NCBI RefSeq assembly: GCF_034376665.1
Contig: NZ_JAXMJI010000059.1
Location: forward strand, 1-20,726
Source of the DNA: Allopontixanthobacter sp034376665
Lineage (GTDB): Bacteria; Pseudomonadota; Alphaproteobacteria; Sphingomonadales; Sphingomonadaceae
Direction: 5' to 3'
Length of the DNA: 20,726 nt
Positions 1 to 6,752 of the stretch are shown piece by piece. Numbering within the stretch: position 1 is the first letter of the stretch; the number at the start of each line of letters is the position of its first letter. The notes under the pieces were generated by a model. The model was not told the DNA's origin. It saw only the letters and a list, made by a program, of their open reading frames with translations, and made no database searches. A program made the translations under genes and the position numbers.

Positions 1-237
1 ACCCCCATTTCCCTGCGGCCCAATGAATTCCGGCTGCTCCGTTTCCTGGCGGAAAATCCCAACCAGGTCCTGTCGCGCAGCGACTTGATCGCCGGTCTGG
101 GCAAGCAGGAACCGGCGGTTGACGAACGGACGGTCGATGTCTGGATCGGGCGTCTGCGGCGGGCGCTGAAGGCTGCGGGCGCGGGCAATCCCCTGCGCAC
201 GGTGCGCTCGCTCGGATATGTCTTCGACGCCGGGTGA
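1..237 (+). CDS. phoB: PhoB-like response regulator, C-terminal DNA-binding domain (5' end outside window)
   Basis: Frame 1 is open from the first base to a TGA at 235-237, giving the last 78 residues of a protein. They form an OmpR/PhoB-type winged helix: an early LRPNEFRLLRFL segment (where PhoB has LTPTEFKLL), then the recognition-helix stretch DERTVDVWIGRLRRAL, then the wing TVRSLGYVFDAG. PhoB proteins carry the very similar EDRTVDVHIRRLRKAL. In PhoB this domain binds Pho boxes and recruits sigma-70 RNA polymerase during phosphate starvation. The receiver domain with the phosphoacceptor Asp is outside the window, so the exact paralogue is not proven; another OmpR-family regulator remains possible. 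Candidate Pho boxes nearby (4731-4759 and 5441-5458) support PhoB. The gene converges on the receptor gene with only 18 bp between stop codons. Confidence 0.78.
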   Translation, partial: TPISLRPNEFRLLRFLAENPNQVLSRSDLIAGLGKQEPAVDERTVDVWIGRLRRALKAAGAGNPLRTVRSLGYVFDAG

Positions 238-255
238 TCCGGATTACGCTCGAGG

Positions 256-2907
256 TCAGAATTCGGCAGATATCGAGAACGAGAAGCTCTGGCCGACTTC
301 ATAGGAATTGATTTCGATCCGGGTCGTGCCGTTATCCTGAAATTCGAAATTGTCGCGCCCGAAGATGTTGCGGGCCTCCAGTTTCAACTCAAGCGGGATA
401 CTGCCGAAATTGATTCCCTGCCGCGCAACCAGATCGACCGTAAGGCCGGGGTTTTCGATGATATCGGGCAGGGATGAGGTGCCGCGGCTGGTGACGCGCT
501 CGCTTTCGTAAGCGACCAGCAGGGTAATCTGTTGCAGCCGGTCGGTGTCTTCGAGGCCAAGCTGCAGATTGACCAGGTGGTCGGATTGCCCCGTCAGCGG
601 CACGCCGTCGCGGAAGAAATTGCTGGCGGGCTGTTCGGCGAAGGGGAAGACCTGCGCCGTATCGCCATCGACTACCTGCAATTCGGATTGGGTATAGGTA
701 TAGTTTGCGATGGCGATGGCCCGCTTGCTTTCGAACCATCCGCCCAGATCCATCAGGTCATACCCGTACTGCACGTCGAATTCGATCCCGTAGAGCGTGG
801 CCGATGGAGCATTGGCGAAACCGAACACCTGTTCGTTGTCGTTGAAGTTCGAAAACACTTCGATCGGCCGTTTGATGTCCTTGTAAAACCCGGCAATCGC
901 CAGCCGGTTGTCGCGCCCGAAATAATATTCGGCGCGGATTTCGGCGTTGGTGAGCTCGCTGTCTTGCAGGAACGGGTTGCCGTTGAAGCGGCGGTTGTTT
1001 TCCGGGTTGAAATAGGTCTGGAACACCAGCTCGCGGAACTGGGGCCGGGCGATCGTACGCGACGCATTGGCGCGGATCTGCACCGATTCAACAGCTTCCC
1101 AGGTAATCGTGGCGGCGGGCAGGAAGTAATCGTTGGCGATGAGCGTGGAACTGCTCGATCCCAGCGGAATCGCGAACACTTCGACCGGGTCGACGGTCTG
1201 GACGGCATCTTCATACCGCACACCGACATCGATCGTGACCCCGCTGATCGGCGTCAGCAGCGACTTGAGATAGACGGCATGAACTTCCAGCCCGGCGCTG
1301 AATGCCGGGTCCGACTGGGTCGTTTCGATCAGTCCGATGTTGAAGAAATCGATGACTGCATCGCCCAGCAGTAGATCGGGCCGCAAGGCGCCGACCGCAT
1401 CGGGAAAATCGGTTCCGGCATCGAACAGGAATTCGCGCCGCGCCGAAAAGCGGCTGGTATCGGTATAGGCGTAACCGGCCGAGAGCTGGAGCCAGTCGGT
1501 GAGCGGGTAGCCGGCGTCTATCCCGCCGTACCACTGTTCTTCCTTGAGGTTCGAAAACGCGACCGAGGCGGTGCCGGTCTGGCGATCGAGCACATTGATG
1601 AACCTGTCGCCCAGCGGGTCCGCCGCGAGGTTGGTGCGGACATATTCGAACGAATATTCGTACGGAGCCTCGCGCTGCGTCTGGGCATAGCTGCCGCGCA
1701 GATCGAGCGACAGATCGCCGAATTCCATATCACCCACGAACTGGCTGTTGATCAATTGCCGCTCGTACCACGCGGTGTCCTGGATGAATTCGCTGTCATC
1801 GTTGCGAAGATCCTCGCCGATCGCCAGCCGCGACTGTTTGAGCGAGTCGCGAATATACAGATTGGTCCAGCGAAATGTGTGCTCGCCCAGATCCAGGCCC
1901 ACGCCGAGCAGGCCATTCACGAGAATGCGGTTGTCGGTCACGAAATCGCGGAAATCCCGGTCCAGGTCGAGGTCCGCATTCGAAGCCAGTTGCCGGGTGA
2001 TCGAGCGGTTGCGCCATTTGTTGCTGATGGAAGCGGTGGCGATGACACCGAGCCGTCCGTCCGATCCGACATCCCACGACGTGCCGCCCGAAACTCCGCC
2101 GGAGAAATTGGCGGGCAGGGTGCCGACGCGCTGCGTCAGGACCAGGTTGGGATTGCCCAGCTGCTTGGCGATTTCCTGCTGGTCGACACCCAGGTCGCTG
2201 ATCCGGGCACCGCTGTCGAAAAACGCCTGCAAGGCGGGCGGAACGTCACGGGTCCCGTCGTCGAAGCCGAAAGCGTCGAAATCCGAACCGTAATGATCGA
2301 TGCCGCTGGAAAAGGTGGTCTGTTCGTCACCGCTAATGCCGGCACTGATCTTGACGAAGCTTTCCTCGGGTACGGCGCGGGTGGTGAGATTGATTACCCC
2401 GCCGCCGAATTCGCCCGGGAAATTGACCGAATAGGTCTTCTGCACCAGCGACGATGCGATCATGCTGGTTGGAAAGATGTCCAGCGGGACCACCCGGCTG
2501 AGCGGCTGCGGAGAAGGGAGCGGCAGTCCGTTGAGCAAGGCAAGCGAATAGCGGTCGCCGAGACCGCGCACGAACACGAAGCCCTGTCCCTGGACGGAAA
2601 GCCCGGTCACCCGGCCCAGAGCCCCGGCAATGTCGCCTTCGCCCGTCCGCGCAATCTGTTCGCTGTTGAGAACGGATACGACCTGGGTCGAGCTGCGCGT
2701 CACATCGCGCGTTCGCCGCCCGGTCACGATGATCTCGCTGCCCCCGGGGATGGAAATATCCGTATCCTCGACGGTTTCGTCACTCGGCGGAGTTTCCGCA
2801 AGTGCCGGTTCGGGGGGCGTTTCGACCGCCTGCGCCATCGCGGCACCCGGCCATGCCAGCGCTGTCGTCATCAGGAGAAGAGCCGTCAGTGGCTGTCCTT
2901 TGGTCAT
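256..2907 (-). CDS. TonB-dependent outer-membrane receptor, partner of the upstream lipoprotein
   Basis: This 883-residue protein is a TonB-dependent receptor, a TonB/ExbBD-energised outer-membrane importer. It starts with a signal peptide (residues 1-25, cleavage near AMA-QA), followed by an acidic, Pro-rich linker, a TonB-box-like EIIVTGRR at 58-65 and a plug domain. The plug carries VRGLGDRYS, LNGLPLPSP and FGGGVINLTTR. The rest has the alternating character of a 22-strand barrel and ends in an aromatic residue (SISAEF). I chose the ATG at 2905-2907 because GAGAGGG lies 8-9 nt upstream; a TTG six codons earlier lacks a ribosome site. It is the second gene of a probable operon with the beta-helix lipoprotein. 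The substrate cannot be read from sequence; the Pho-box context suggests a phosphorus-containing compound, but that is inference. Confidence 0.9.
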   Translation of the reverse strand: MTKGQPLTALLLMTTALAWPGAAMAQAVETPPEPALAETPPSDETVEDTDISIPGGSEIIVTGRRTRDVTRSSTQVVSVLNSEQIARTGEGDIAGALGRVTGLSVQGQGFVFVRGLGDRYSLALLNGLPLPSPQPLSRVVPLDIFPTSMIASSLVQKTYSVNFPGEFGGGVINLTTRAVPEESFVKISAGISGDEQTTFSSGIDHYGSDFDAFGFDDGTRDVPPALQAFFDSGARISDLGVDQQEIAKQLGNPNLVLTQRVGTLPANFSGGVSGGTSWDVGSDGRLGVIATASISNKWRNRSITRQLASNADLDLDRDFRDFVTDNRILVNGLLGVGLDLGEHTFRWTNLYIRDSLKQSRLAIGEDLRNDDSEFIQDTAWYERQLINSQFVGDMEFGDLSLDLRGSYAQTQREAPYEYSFEYVRTNLAADPLGDRFINVLDRQTGTASVAFSNLKEEQWYGGIDAGYPLTDWLQLSAGYAYTDTSRFSARREFLFDAGTDFPDAVGALRPDLLLGDAVIDFFNIGLIETTQSDPAFSAGLEVHAVYLKSLLTPISGVTIDVGVRYEDAVQTVDPVEVFAIPLGSSSSTLIANDYFLPAATITWEAVESVQIRANASRTIARPQFRELVFQTYFNPENNRRFNGNPFLQDSELTNAEIRAEYYFGRDNRLAIAGFYKDIKRPIEVFSNFNDNEQVFGFANAPSATLYGIEFDVQYGYDLMDLGGWFESKRAIAIANYTYTQSELQVVDGDTAQVFPFAEQPASNFFRDGVPLTGQSDHLVNLQLGLEDTDRLQQITLLVAYESERVTSRGTSSLPDIIENPGLTVDLVARQGINFGSIPLELKLEARNIFGRDNFEFQDNGTTRIEINSYEVGQSFSFSISAEF

Positions 2908-2988
2908 GGTATGAGACCCTCTCAACGTGTCTTGGCCCGTTCTGTCGAACCGGCCGCAAGGCGCGGCGCAAATAATCCAGGAATGCCG

Positions 2989-3041
2989 AAAATGCAGGAC
3001 GCGGCGACCGTTCGGAAACGGAGCGCCCCGGCCTGCATTTT
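2989..3041 (-). terminator. Long stem-loop between lipoprotein and receptor genes
   Basis: A perfect 10-bp inverted repeat, AAAATGCAGG at 2989-2998 and CCTGCATTTT at 3032-3041, closes a region with two nested pairings: GGCG (3003-3006) with CGCC (3024-3027), and CCGTT (3008-3012) with AACGG (3017-3021) around a CGGA tetraloop. On the minus strand it starts 7 nt after the lipoprotein stop codon and ends in four T, so it can act as a partial terminator or as an mRNA-stabilising hairpin that sets the lipoprotein:receptor ratio. The structure is seen directly; its function is inferred. Confidence 0.55.
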
Positions 3042-3048
3042 CATGCGA

Positions 3049-4620
3049 TCAGAAAACCGGAAGCGAGGTGCAATCACCGGTGTTGCCAGCACCGAAGGAG
3101 ACCGTCGACGAGTTACAGGTCCAGGTCTGGAACCACGTGTCGTTCGCCCGGGCCGCTCCCACGAATCCGGCGTTGGTGAAGAAGCTGGACAGCACCGTTG
3201 GATCGAACGGGGTCAGGGCGTTTTCCGTGGCTCCGTTGACGAAGGTCATGGTCAGGGTGCTGGTGTAGTTCGCATTGTTGTTCGAACCCGCGCCAAAGAT
3301 GCCCTGCGTGTCCGCCAGGGTGACGCCGCCGCTACCGGCGCGGAAGGCGGTATCGCAATCCAGGACGAAGGATTCAAAACGGGGAACGCCGACATCATCC
3401 AACCCGGCGTTGGCCGCGCGGATGGTCTGGCTATCGTCGATACGCAGGCACGGCGTTCCGGCCGAGCCATCGATCAGGATGCTGTTGACGATGGCGTAAT
3501 CCGTGCCGCCACGAAGACGGATGGACTGATCGTTCGTCCGCCGCTGGACAAAGGTCGCGTTCGAAATCTGCGTGTTCTGGCGCGGCAGCGAATCGTTGCC
3601 GGTGTTGCTGGAGTCGGCTTCGATGATGCCGTCGCCCGCGCCCGCGCGCTGGACAGCGATCACGAACTGGAGGTTGGCCTTGACCCCGGTGTCGGTGTCG
3701 ATCGAATCGTCCTCCGAACCGACCACGATCAGATTGGTCATGTTGACGAAACCGCCGAAGAACTCGACCCCGTCATCCGAACTGTTGAAGCTCATGATGT
3801 TGTTGAAGGTGGTTCCGCTGCCGGTGCCGCCAGTGGTCAGGGACTGAAGCTCGGAATCGCCGGAGAGGACGAAGCCCGAATAGCGGATCTGGACGTAGCT
3901 CATCGTGCCGGAACTGCCGGTGGTGGTCGCGCCGCCGAAGACTGCCGGCTGCGCGGCGCCTTCGACCTGGCGCTCGCAGTTCACCGATCCGGTAACCGCG
4001 CCCGGCGCGATACAGTCGGTGACCGGTGCGCGGCCGGCGAGAACGACGCCGCCCCATTGCCCGGAGGACGCATCGCTGTTGAGGCCGAGGACATTGTCGC
4101 GGCTGGTGAAGATTATCGGCCGTGCCGCGGTGCCGATGGCATTCAGCCGGTTGCCGCGGTTGACCATTAGGAAGGACGATCCGCTGGCGTAGACAATCGC
4201 GCCGGGTTCGATCGTCAACGTGATGTTGGTGTCGCTGAGGCCGTCCGTCGCGTCAGGGGCAGGGCCGCCATCGGTGCCGACATCGACCCGGCCGTTCATC
4301 CGGTACAGCAGGCCTCTGACGAAGGGCAGCGTTGCGGAGGAATTGAACCGCGCGGGCATGGTGCAGACCCGGTACTCTCCGGTCGGCCCGGTGATCGTGC
4401 CATCGTCGGTCAGCCCTTGTGGATCGGCGATGGTCGGACATCCATTGGCCGGCGTGACCAGCGTGCTGGTTGGGGTGGGTGTCGGCGTCGGGGCGGGGGC
4501 GGGCGGATTGTTGATGGTGATGTTTCCGCCTGTGCCGGGCGAGGAAATCTCGTCGGCGCCGCAACCGGCGAGTGCCAACGTGCTACAGCCGAGGATGAGT
4601 GTGCGATGGAATGATGTCAC
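3049..4620 (-). CDS. Outer-membrane lipoprotein with beta-helix-like, cysteine-rich body
   Basis: This 523-residue protein begins with a lipoprotein signal (lipobox LAGC, acylated Cys20, Gly at +2, so no inner-membrane retention signal). A Pro/Thr-rich tether (about residues 35-52) follows, then a large repetitive body. Stretches such as LNAIGTAARPIIFTSRDN resemble turns of a right-handed parallel beta-helix. The Asp-rich motif DDGVEFFGG followed by GSEDDSIDTDTG belongs to a widespread family of secreted proteins of unknown role, which I know only from memory. The mature chain has eight cysteines beyond the lipobox, compatible with disulfides. I chose the GTG at 4618-4620 because it gives a proper signal peptide with GAGGGG 10 nt upstream; a TTG at 4638 has no ribosome site. 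It is the first gene of an operon with the receptor, behind a triple Pho box. A phosphate-starvation lipoprotein like Caulobacter ElpS is one idea, untested here. Confidence 0.82.
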   Translation of the reverse strand: MTSFHRTLILGCSTLALAGCGADEISSPGTGGNITINNPPAPAPTPTPTPTSTLVTPANGCPTIADPQGLTDDGTITGPTGEYRVCTMPARFNSSATLPFVRGLLYRMNGRVDVGTDGGPAPDATDGLSDTNITLTIEPGAIVYASGSSFLMVNRGNRLNAIGTAARPIIFTSRDNVLGLNSDASSGQWGGVVLAGRAPVTDCIAPGAVTGSVNCERQVEGAAQPAVFGGATTTGSSGTMSYVQIRYSGFVLSGDSELQSLTTGGTGSGTTFNNIMSFNSSDDGVEFFGGFVNMTNLIVVGSEDDSIDTDTGVKANLQFVIAVQRAGAGDGIIEADSSNTGNDSLPRQNTQISNATFVQRRTNDQSIRLRGGTDYAIVNSILIDGSAGTPCLRIDDSQTIRAANAGLDDVGVPRFESFVLDCDTAFRAGSGGVTLADTQGIFGAGSNNNANYTSTLTMTFVNGATENALTPFDPTVLSSFFTNAGFVGAARANDTWFQTWTCNSSTVSFGAGNTGDCTSLPVF

Positions 4621-4730
4621 GAGCAGCGGGCCCCTCAAATACCGAGAATCAGGAATGCGACTTGGTGCCGCGAATCATCCGCTACGGACGCTAAGTGACA
4701 GTTTGCTTGCAACATGTCGGTTTGAAGTAA

Positions 4731-4759
4731 GTGACTGCAATATGACCGGAAAAAGACAG
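4731..4759 (-). promoter_or_regulatory. Triple Pho-box half-sites upstream of the lipoprotein-receptor operon
   Basis: Read on the minus strand there are three direct repeats exactly 11 bp apart: CTGTCTT (4759-4753), CGGTCAT (4748-4742) and CAGTCAC (4737-4731). Each differs from the PhoB half-site CTGTCA(T/C) at one position, and the 7+4 bp period is that of enterobacterial and rhizobial Pho boxes. They sit about 110 bp upstream of the lipoprotein start, pointing toward it. I could not place a convincing -10 hexamer. A further half-site-like CTGTCAC lies nearer the gene (4701-4695) but out of register. Confidence 0.65.
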
Positions 4760-4761
4760 TT

Positions 4762-4779
4762 CTGTCATCTTTCCGGTAT
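4762..4779 (+). promoter_or_regulatory. Weak plus-strand Pho half-site facing the TPR gene
   Basis: A perfect CTGTCAT at 4762-4768 is followed after 4 bp by CCGGTAT, which matches only 4 of 7 positions. The first half-site forms a back-to-back palindrome GACAGTTCTGTC (4755-4766) with the minus-strand box. PhoB bound here could act on both divergent transcripts. The remainder of 4621-4885 is more AT-rich than its surroundings and has no gene; I could not assign a confident -35/-10 pair for either side. Confidence 0.3.
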
Positions 4780-4885
4780 TTGCCGGTAGCTCGAATATTA
4801 CAGTTCGATGACATTGTTACATTTATGTTGCAGCCAGCCTTTGCGCCGCGCATTATTCTGGCGGGAATTGTTGAGGAGATGGTCG

Positions 4886-5281
4886 ATGGCACTTGGTACA
4901 ACGCTCGCACTGGTGTTGCTGGCTGGCGCGCCGACGCAGGTCGCGCAGCAAGCCGATGCATCCACGGTTGCGCCGGTCGATGTGGCATACGAGGAACTGG
5001 CGGACGGCAAGAACATCGCGGCCATCGAACGGATCGAGCAGAACCCGGATCTCGAGAGGGACGATCCGGCGCGGCTGATCAATCTGGGTATTGCCTATGC
5101 TCGCCGCGGGGATGACCAGACGGCGCGGGAAATGTTCACCGCCGCCGCCCGCAACCAGCAGCGTTACCGGCTCGAAACCGTCCAAGGGGACTGGATGGAT
5201 TCACGCGATCTTGCCCGCCGCGCCCTGGCGATGCTGGACCGCGGCGAATTCCGCACCAATGGCCGGGTCGCGTCCCGCTGA
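4886..5281 (+). CDS. Small exported TPR-like protein
   Basis: This 131-residue protein has an N-terminal hydrophobic segment (MALGTTLALVLLAGAP, cleavage possible near residue 25), indicating export. The middle (about residues 34-95) resembles tetratricopeptide helices, especially INLGIAYARRGDDQTAREMF, which fits one TPR motif, with a degenerate helix pair before it. TPR units mediate protein-protein contacts; no enzymatic motif is visible. I chose the ATG at 4886 because GAGGAG (4873-4878) lies 7 nt upstream and it starts at the signal sequence; an in-frame ATG at 4808 would add a basic extension before it. It is divergent from the lipoprotein-receptor pair and shares its regulatory region, so it may serve the same process. 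A rho-independent terminator follows, separating it from the virB operon. Confidence 0.72.
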   Translation: MALGTTLALVLLAGAPTQVAQQADASTVAPVDVAYEELADGKNIAAIERIEQNPDLERDDPARLINLGIAYARRGDDQTAREMFTAAARNQQRYRLETVQGDWMDSRDLARRALAMLDRGEFRTNGRVASR

Positions 5282-5339
5282 GCCTTGCCGCCATGCCCCA
5301 TAAGGGGCGGGGGTAGAGAGGCCGGTTGAGAAATTATTT

Positions 5340-5374
5340 CGGCCCGTCGGGGGATGTCCCGGGCGGGCCGTTTT
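5340..5374 (+). terminator. Rho-independent terminator after the TPR gene
   Basis: CGGCCCG (5340-5346) pairs with CGGGCCG (5364-5370), with further G/C pairing inside (GGGG against TCCC), and is followed at once by TTTT (5371-5374). It lies about 60 bp past the stop codon. A smaller hairpin, GCCCC-ATAA-GGGGC (5295-5308), precedes it. Together they should isolate the virB operon from upstream transcription, so that operon needs its own promoter. Confidence 0.8.
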
Positions 5375-5440
5375 CATGGGGGCATCGAAAGCTCAATTTG
5401 CGCCGCACCACCTGACCCGCACCGGGCCCTGACCATCTTG

Positions 5441-5458
5441 CTGTCACCGACTTGTCAT
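5441..5458 (+). promoter_or_regulatory. Near-canonical Pho box upstream of the virB operon
   Basis: CTGTCAC (5441-5447), a 4-bp spacer CGAC, then TTGTCAT (5452-5458) matches the Pho-box pattern CTGTCA(T/C)-N4-CTGTCA(T/C) at 13 of 14 half-site positions, with the correct 11-bp period and reading toward virB1 (start at 5493). From memory it is much like the E. coli phoA box. The -10 region after it (GTAGTGTAAGCATTGG) is weak, as at many activated promoters. The box ends 34 bp before the start codon, leaving room for only a short leader. Confidence 0.68.
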
Positions 5459-5492
5459 GTAGTGTAAGCATTGGGGCCACACGGAGCGATTT

Positions 5493-6125
5493 ATGATTCT
5501 TTCGGTTCCGGGCCGGCTTGCGATCCTTGCAGGCATGGCTCTGATGGCGGCGCCCGCCAGTGCGGATGTATTGGAAATAGGCGATGAAGGTGCACGCTGG
5601 ATTGCGGGCCCCAACCGGGCTGTGCCTGCATCGGACATCATGGCTTCAGCGATACCGGCCGTGGAACTCGCGGCGGATTACCCGCTTCCCGCTGGCGCGA
5701 TTGCGGACCCTGCGCGCCGCGGCGCGAACATCCCGCCGCAATATGCCGCCAAGGTCCAGGAACTGGCAGCGCGCTTCGATCTCAGCCCCAGTCTGATCGA
5801 GGCTCTGGTGTGGCAGGAAAGCCGCTGGCAGGCCAACGCCCGCTCCCCCGTCGGCGCCCGCGGGCTGGCGCAGCTGATGCCGGGCACGGCGCGGGAAATG
5901 GGGGTCGATCCCGACGATCCTTTTGCCAATCTTGAAGGCGGCGCGCGCTATCTGCGCCAGCAGCTCGACCGTTTCGATGGTGACCTGGAAAAAGCGCTCG
6001 CGGCCTATAATGCCGGGCCGGGCAGGGTCATCCGCGCGGGCGGCATTCCGCGCATTCGCGAAACCCAGAATTACGTCGTGTCGGTGATCGGCCGGCTGTC
6101 CAATCCTTCCCGGAGTACCGAGTAA
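5493..6125 (+). CDS. virB1: VirB1-like lytic transglycosylase
   Basis: This 210-residue exported protein cuts peptidoglycan so that a type IV secretion channel can cross the wall. Residues 1-24 form a signal peptide ending ASA-DV. An SLT domain occupies about 85-195: the catalytic Glu109 lies in VWQESRW, followed by GARGLAQLMPGTA (121-133) and AYNAGPGRV (171-179), the three hallmark motifs of the family. A region of about 60 residues with no recognised motif precedes the domain. The ATG at 5493 has GGAG about 8 nt upstream. It is the first gene of the operon, and its TAA abuts the virB2 ATG. The fold alone could also belong to a housekeeping transglycosylase; the tight link to virB2-B3-B4 makes VirB1 the better call. 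Confidence 0.85.
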   Translation: MILSVPGRLAILAGMALMAAPASADVLEIGDEGARWIAGPNRAVPASDIMASAIPAVELAADYPLPAGAIADPARRGANIPPQYAAKVQELAARFDLSPSLIEALVWQESRWQANARSPVGARGLAQLMPGTAREMGVDPDDPFANLEGGARYLRQQLDRFDGDLEKALAAYNAGPGRVIRAGGIPRIRETQNYVVSVIGRLSNPSRSTE

Positions 6126-6425
6126 ATGCGCGTGATTTCCCGCCTGACTGCACTTGCACTGGCCTTCAGTCCGACCGCCGCTTTGGCGCAGACTGCCGAT
6201 CCGCAGGGCTCCGGCCCGATCGTTGCCGCGCTGGGCTGGCTGCAGGGGACGCTGCTTGGCAATGTGGCGACCGCCGTGGCGGTGATGGCCGTGGCCGCTG
6301 TCGGCTTCATGATGCTGACCGGCCGGATGAACTGGCGTTTTGGCGCGACCGTAGTGATCGGGATCTTCATCCTGTTCGGGGCCGGCACGATTGTGGCCGG
6401 TATCCAGGGCGTTTCAGGGGGCTGA
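6126..6425 (+). CDS. virB2: VirB2/TrbC-family pilin subunit
   Basis: This 99-residue protein has a signal peptide (about residues 1-22, ending ALAQ) and two hydrophobic helices: one around LLGNVATAVAVMAVAAVGFMML, and a second, FGATVVIGIFILFGAGTIVAGI, after a short polar turn containing GRMNWRF. This is the layout of VirB2/TrbC pilins, which polymerise into the secretion pilus. Length and topology fit the family well. It begins immediately after the virB1 stop codon (TAA-ATG) and is followed by virB3 after 6 bp, so translation is probably coupled. No sign of a cyclisation-specific C-terminus can be judged by eye. Confidence 0.86.
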   Translation: MRVISRLTALALAFSPTAALAQTADPQGSGPIVAALGWLQGTLLGNVATAVAVMAVAAVGFMMLTGRMNWRFGATVVIGIFILFGAGTIVAGIQGVSGG

Positions 6426-6431
6426 TGCGGC

Positions 6432-6713
6432 ATGGAACTCGTCCGCCACCCCGTTCACCGCGCTCTGACCCGCCCGCAGATGTTTGCCGGGGTGACGATG
6501 AATTTCTTCATCCTCAATCTGTTGGTGACGGGTGAGGCGTTCCTGATTTTCAAGAGTTTCTGGATCCTGCCGGTGCCGGTGATCCTGCACGTGATCGGCT
6601 ATTTCGCGTGCCTGCGGGAACCGCGGGTGTTCGATATCTGGCTGACCAAGGTCAGCCGGTGTCCCCGGGTCAAAAACTGGAAACGCTGGGGCTGCAACAG
6701 CTATGCCGCGTGA
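6432..6713 (+). CDS. virB3: VirB3 inner-membrane component of type IV secretion
   Basis: This 93-residue protein starts with the family-typical opening VRHPVHRALTRPQMFAGV, then two closely spaced hydrophobic segments (MNFFILNLLVTGEAFLIF and ILPVPVILHVIGYFACL), then LREPRVFDIWLTK, which matches the conserved VirB3 C-terminal region. VirB3 associates with the VirB4 ATPase at the inner membrane. It is a separate gene, not fused to virB4 as in some systems. A purine-rich GGGGG lies about 11 nt before the start. Length, topology and position between virB2 and virB4 all agree. Confidence 0.88.
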   Translation: MELVRHPVHRALTRPQMFAGVTMNFFILNLLVTGEAFLIFKSFWILPVPVILHVIGYFACLREPRVFDIWLTKVSRCPRVKNWKRWGCNSYAA

Positions 6714-6752
6714 ACGCGCCAGTGATATTGGCCTGAGGAGGGCCGCAAGACC

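Noticed and set aside
1756..4170. 804-codon open frame on the plus strand across the receptor and lipoprotein genes
   Set aside because: It runs across two well-supported minus-strand genes and the hairpin between them, has no signal or domain and shows low-information Arg/Gly/Asp-rich composition.
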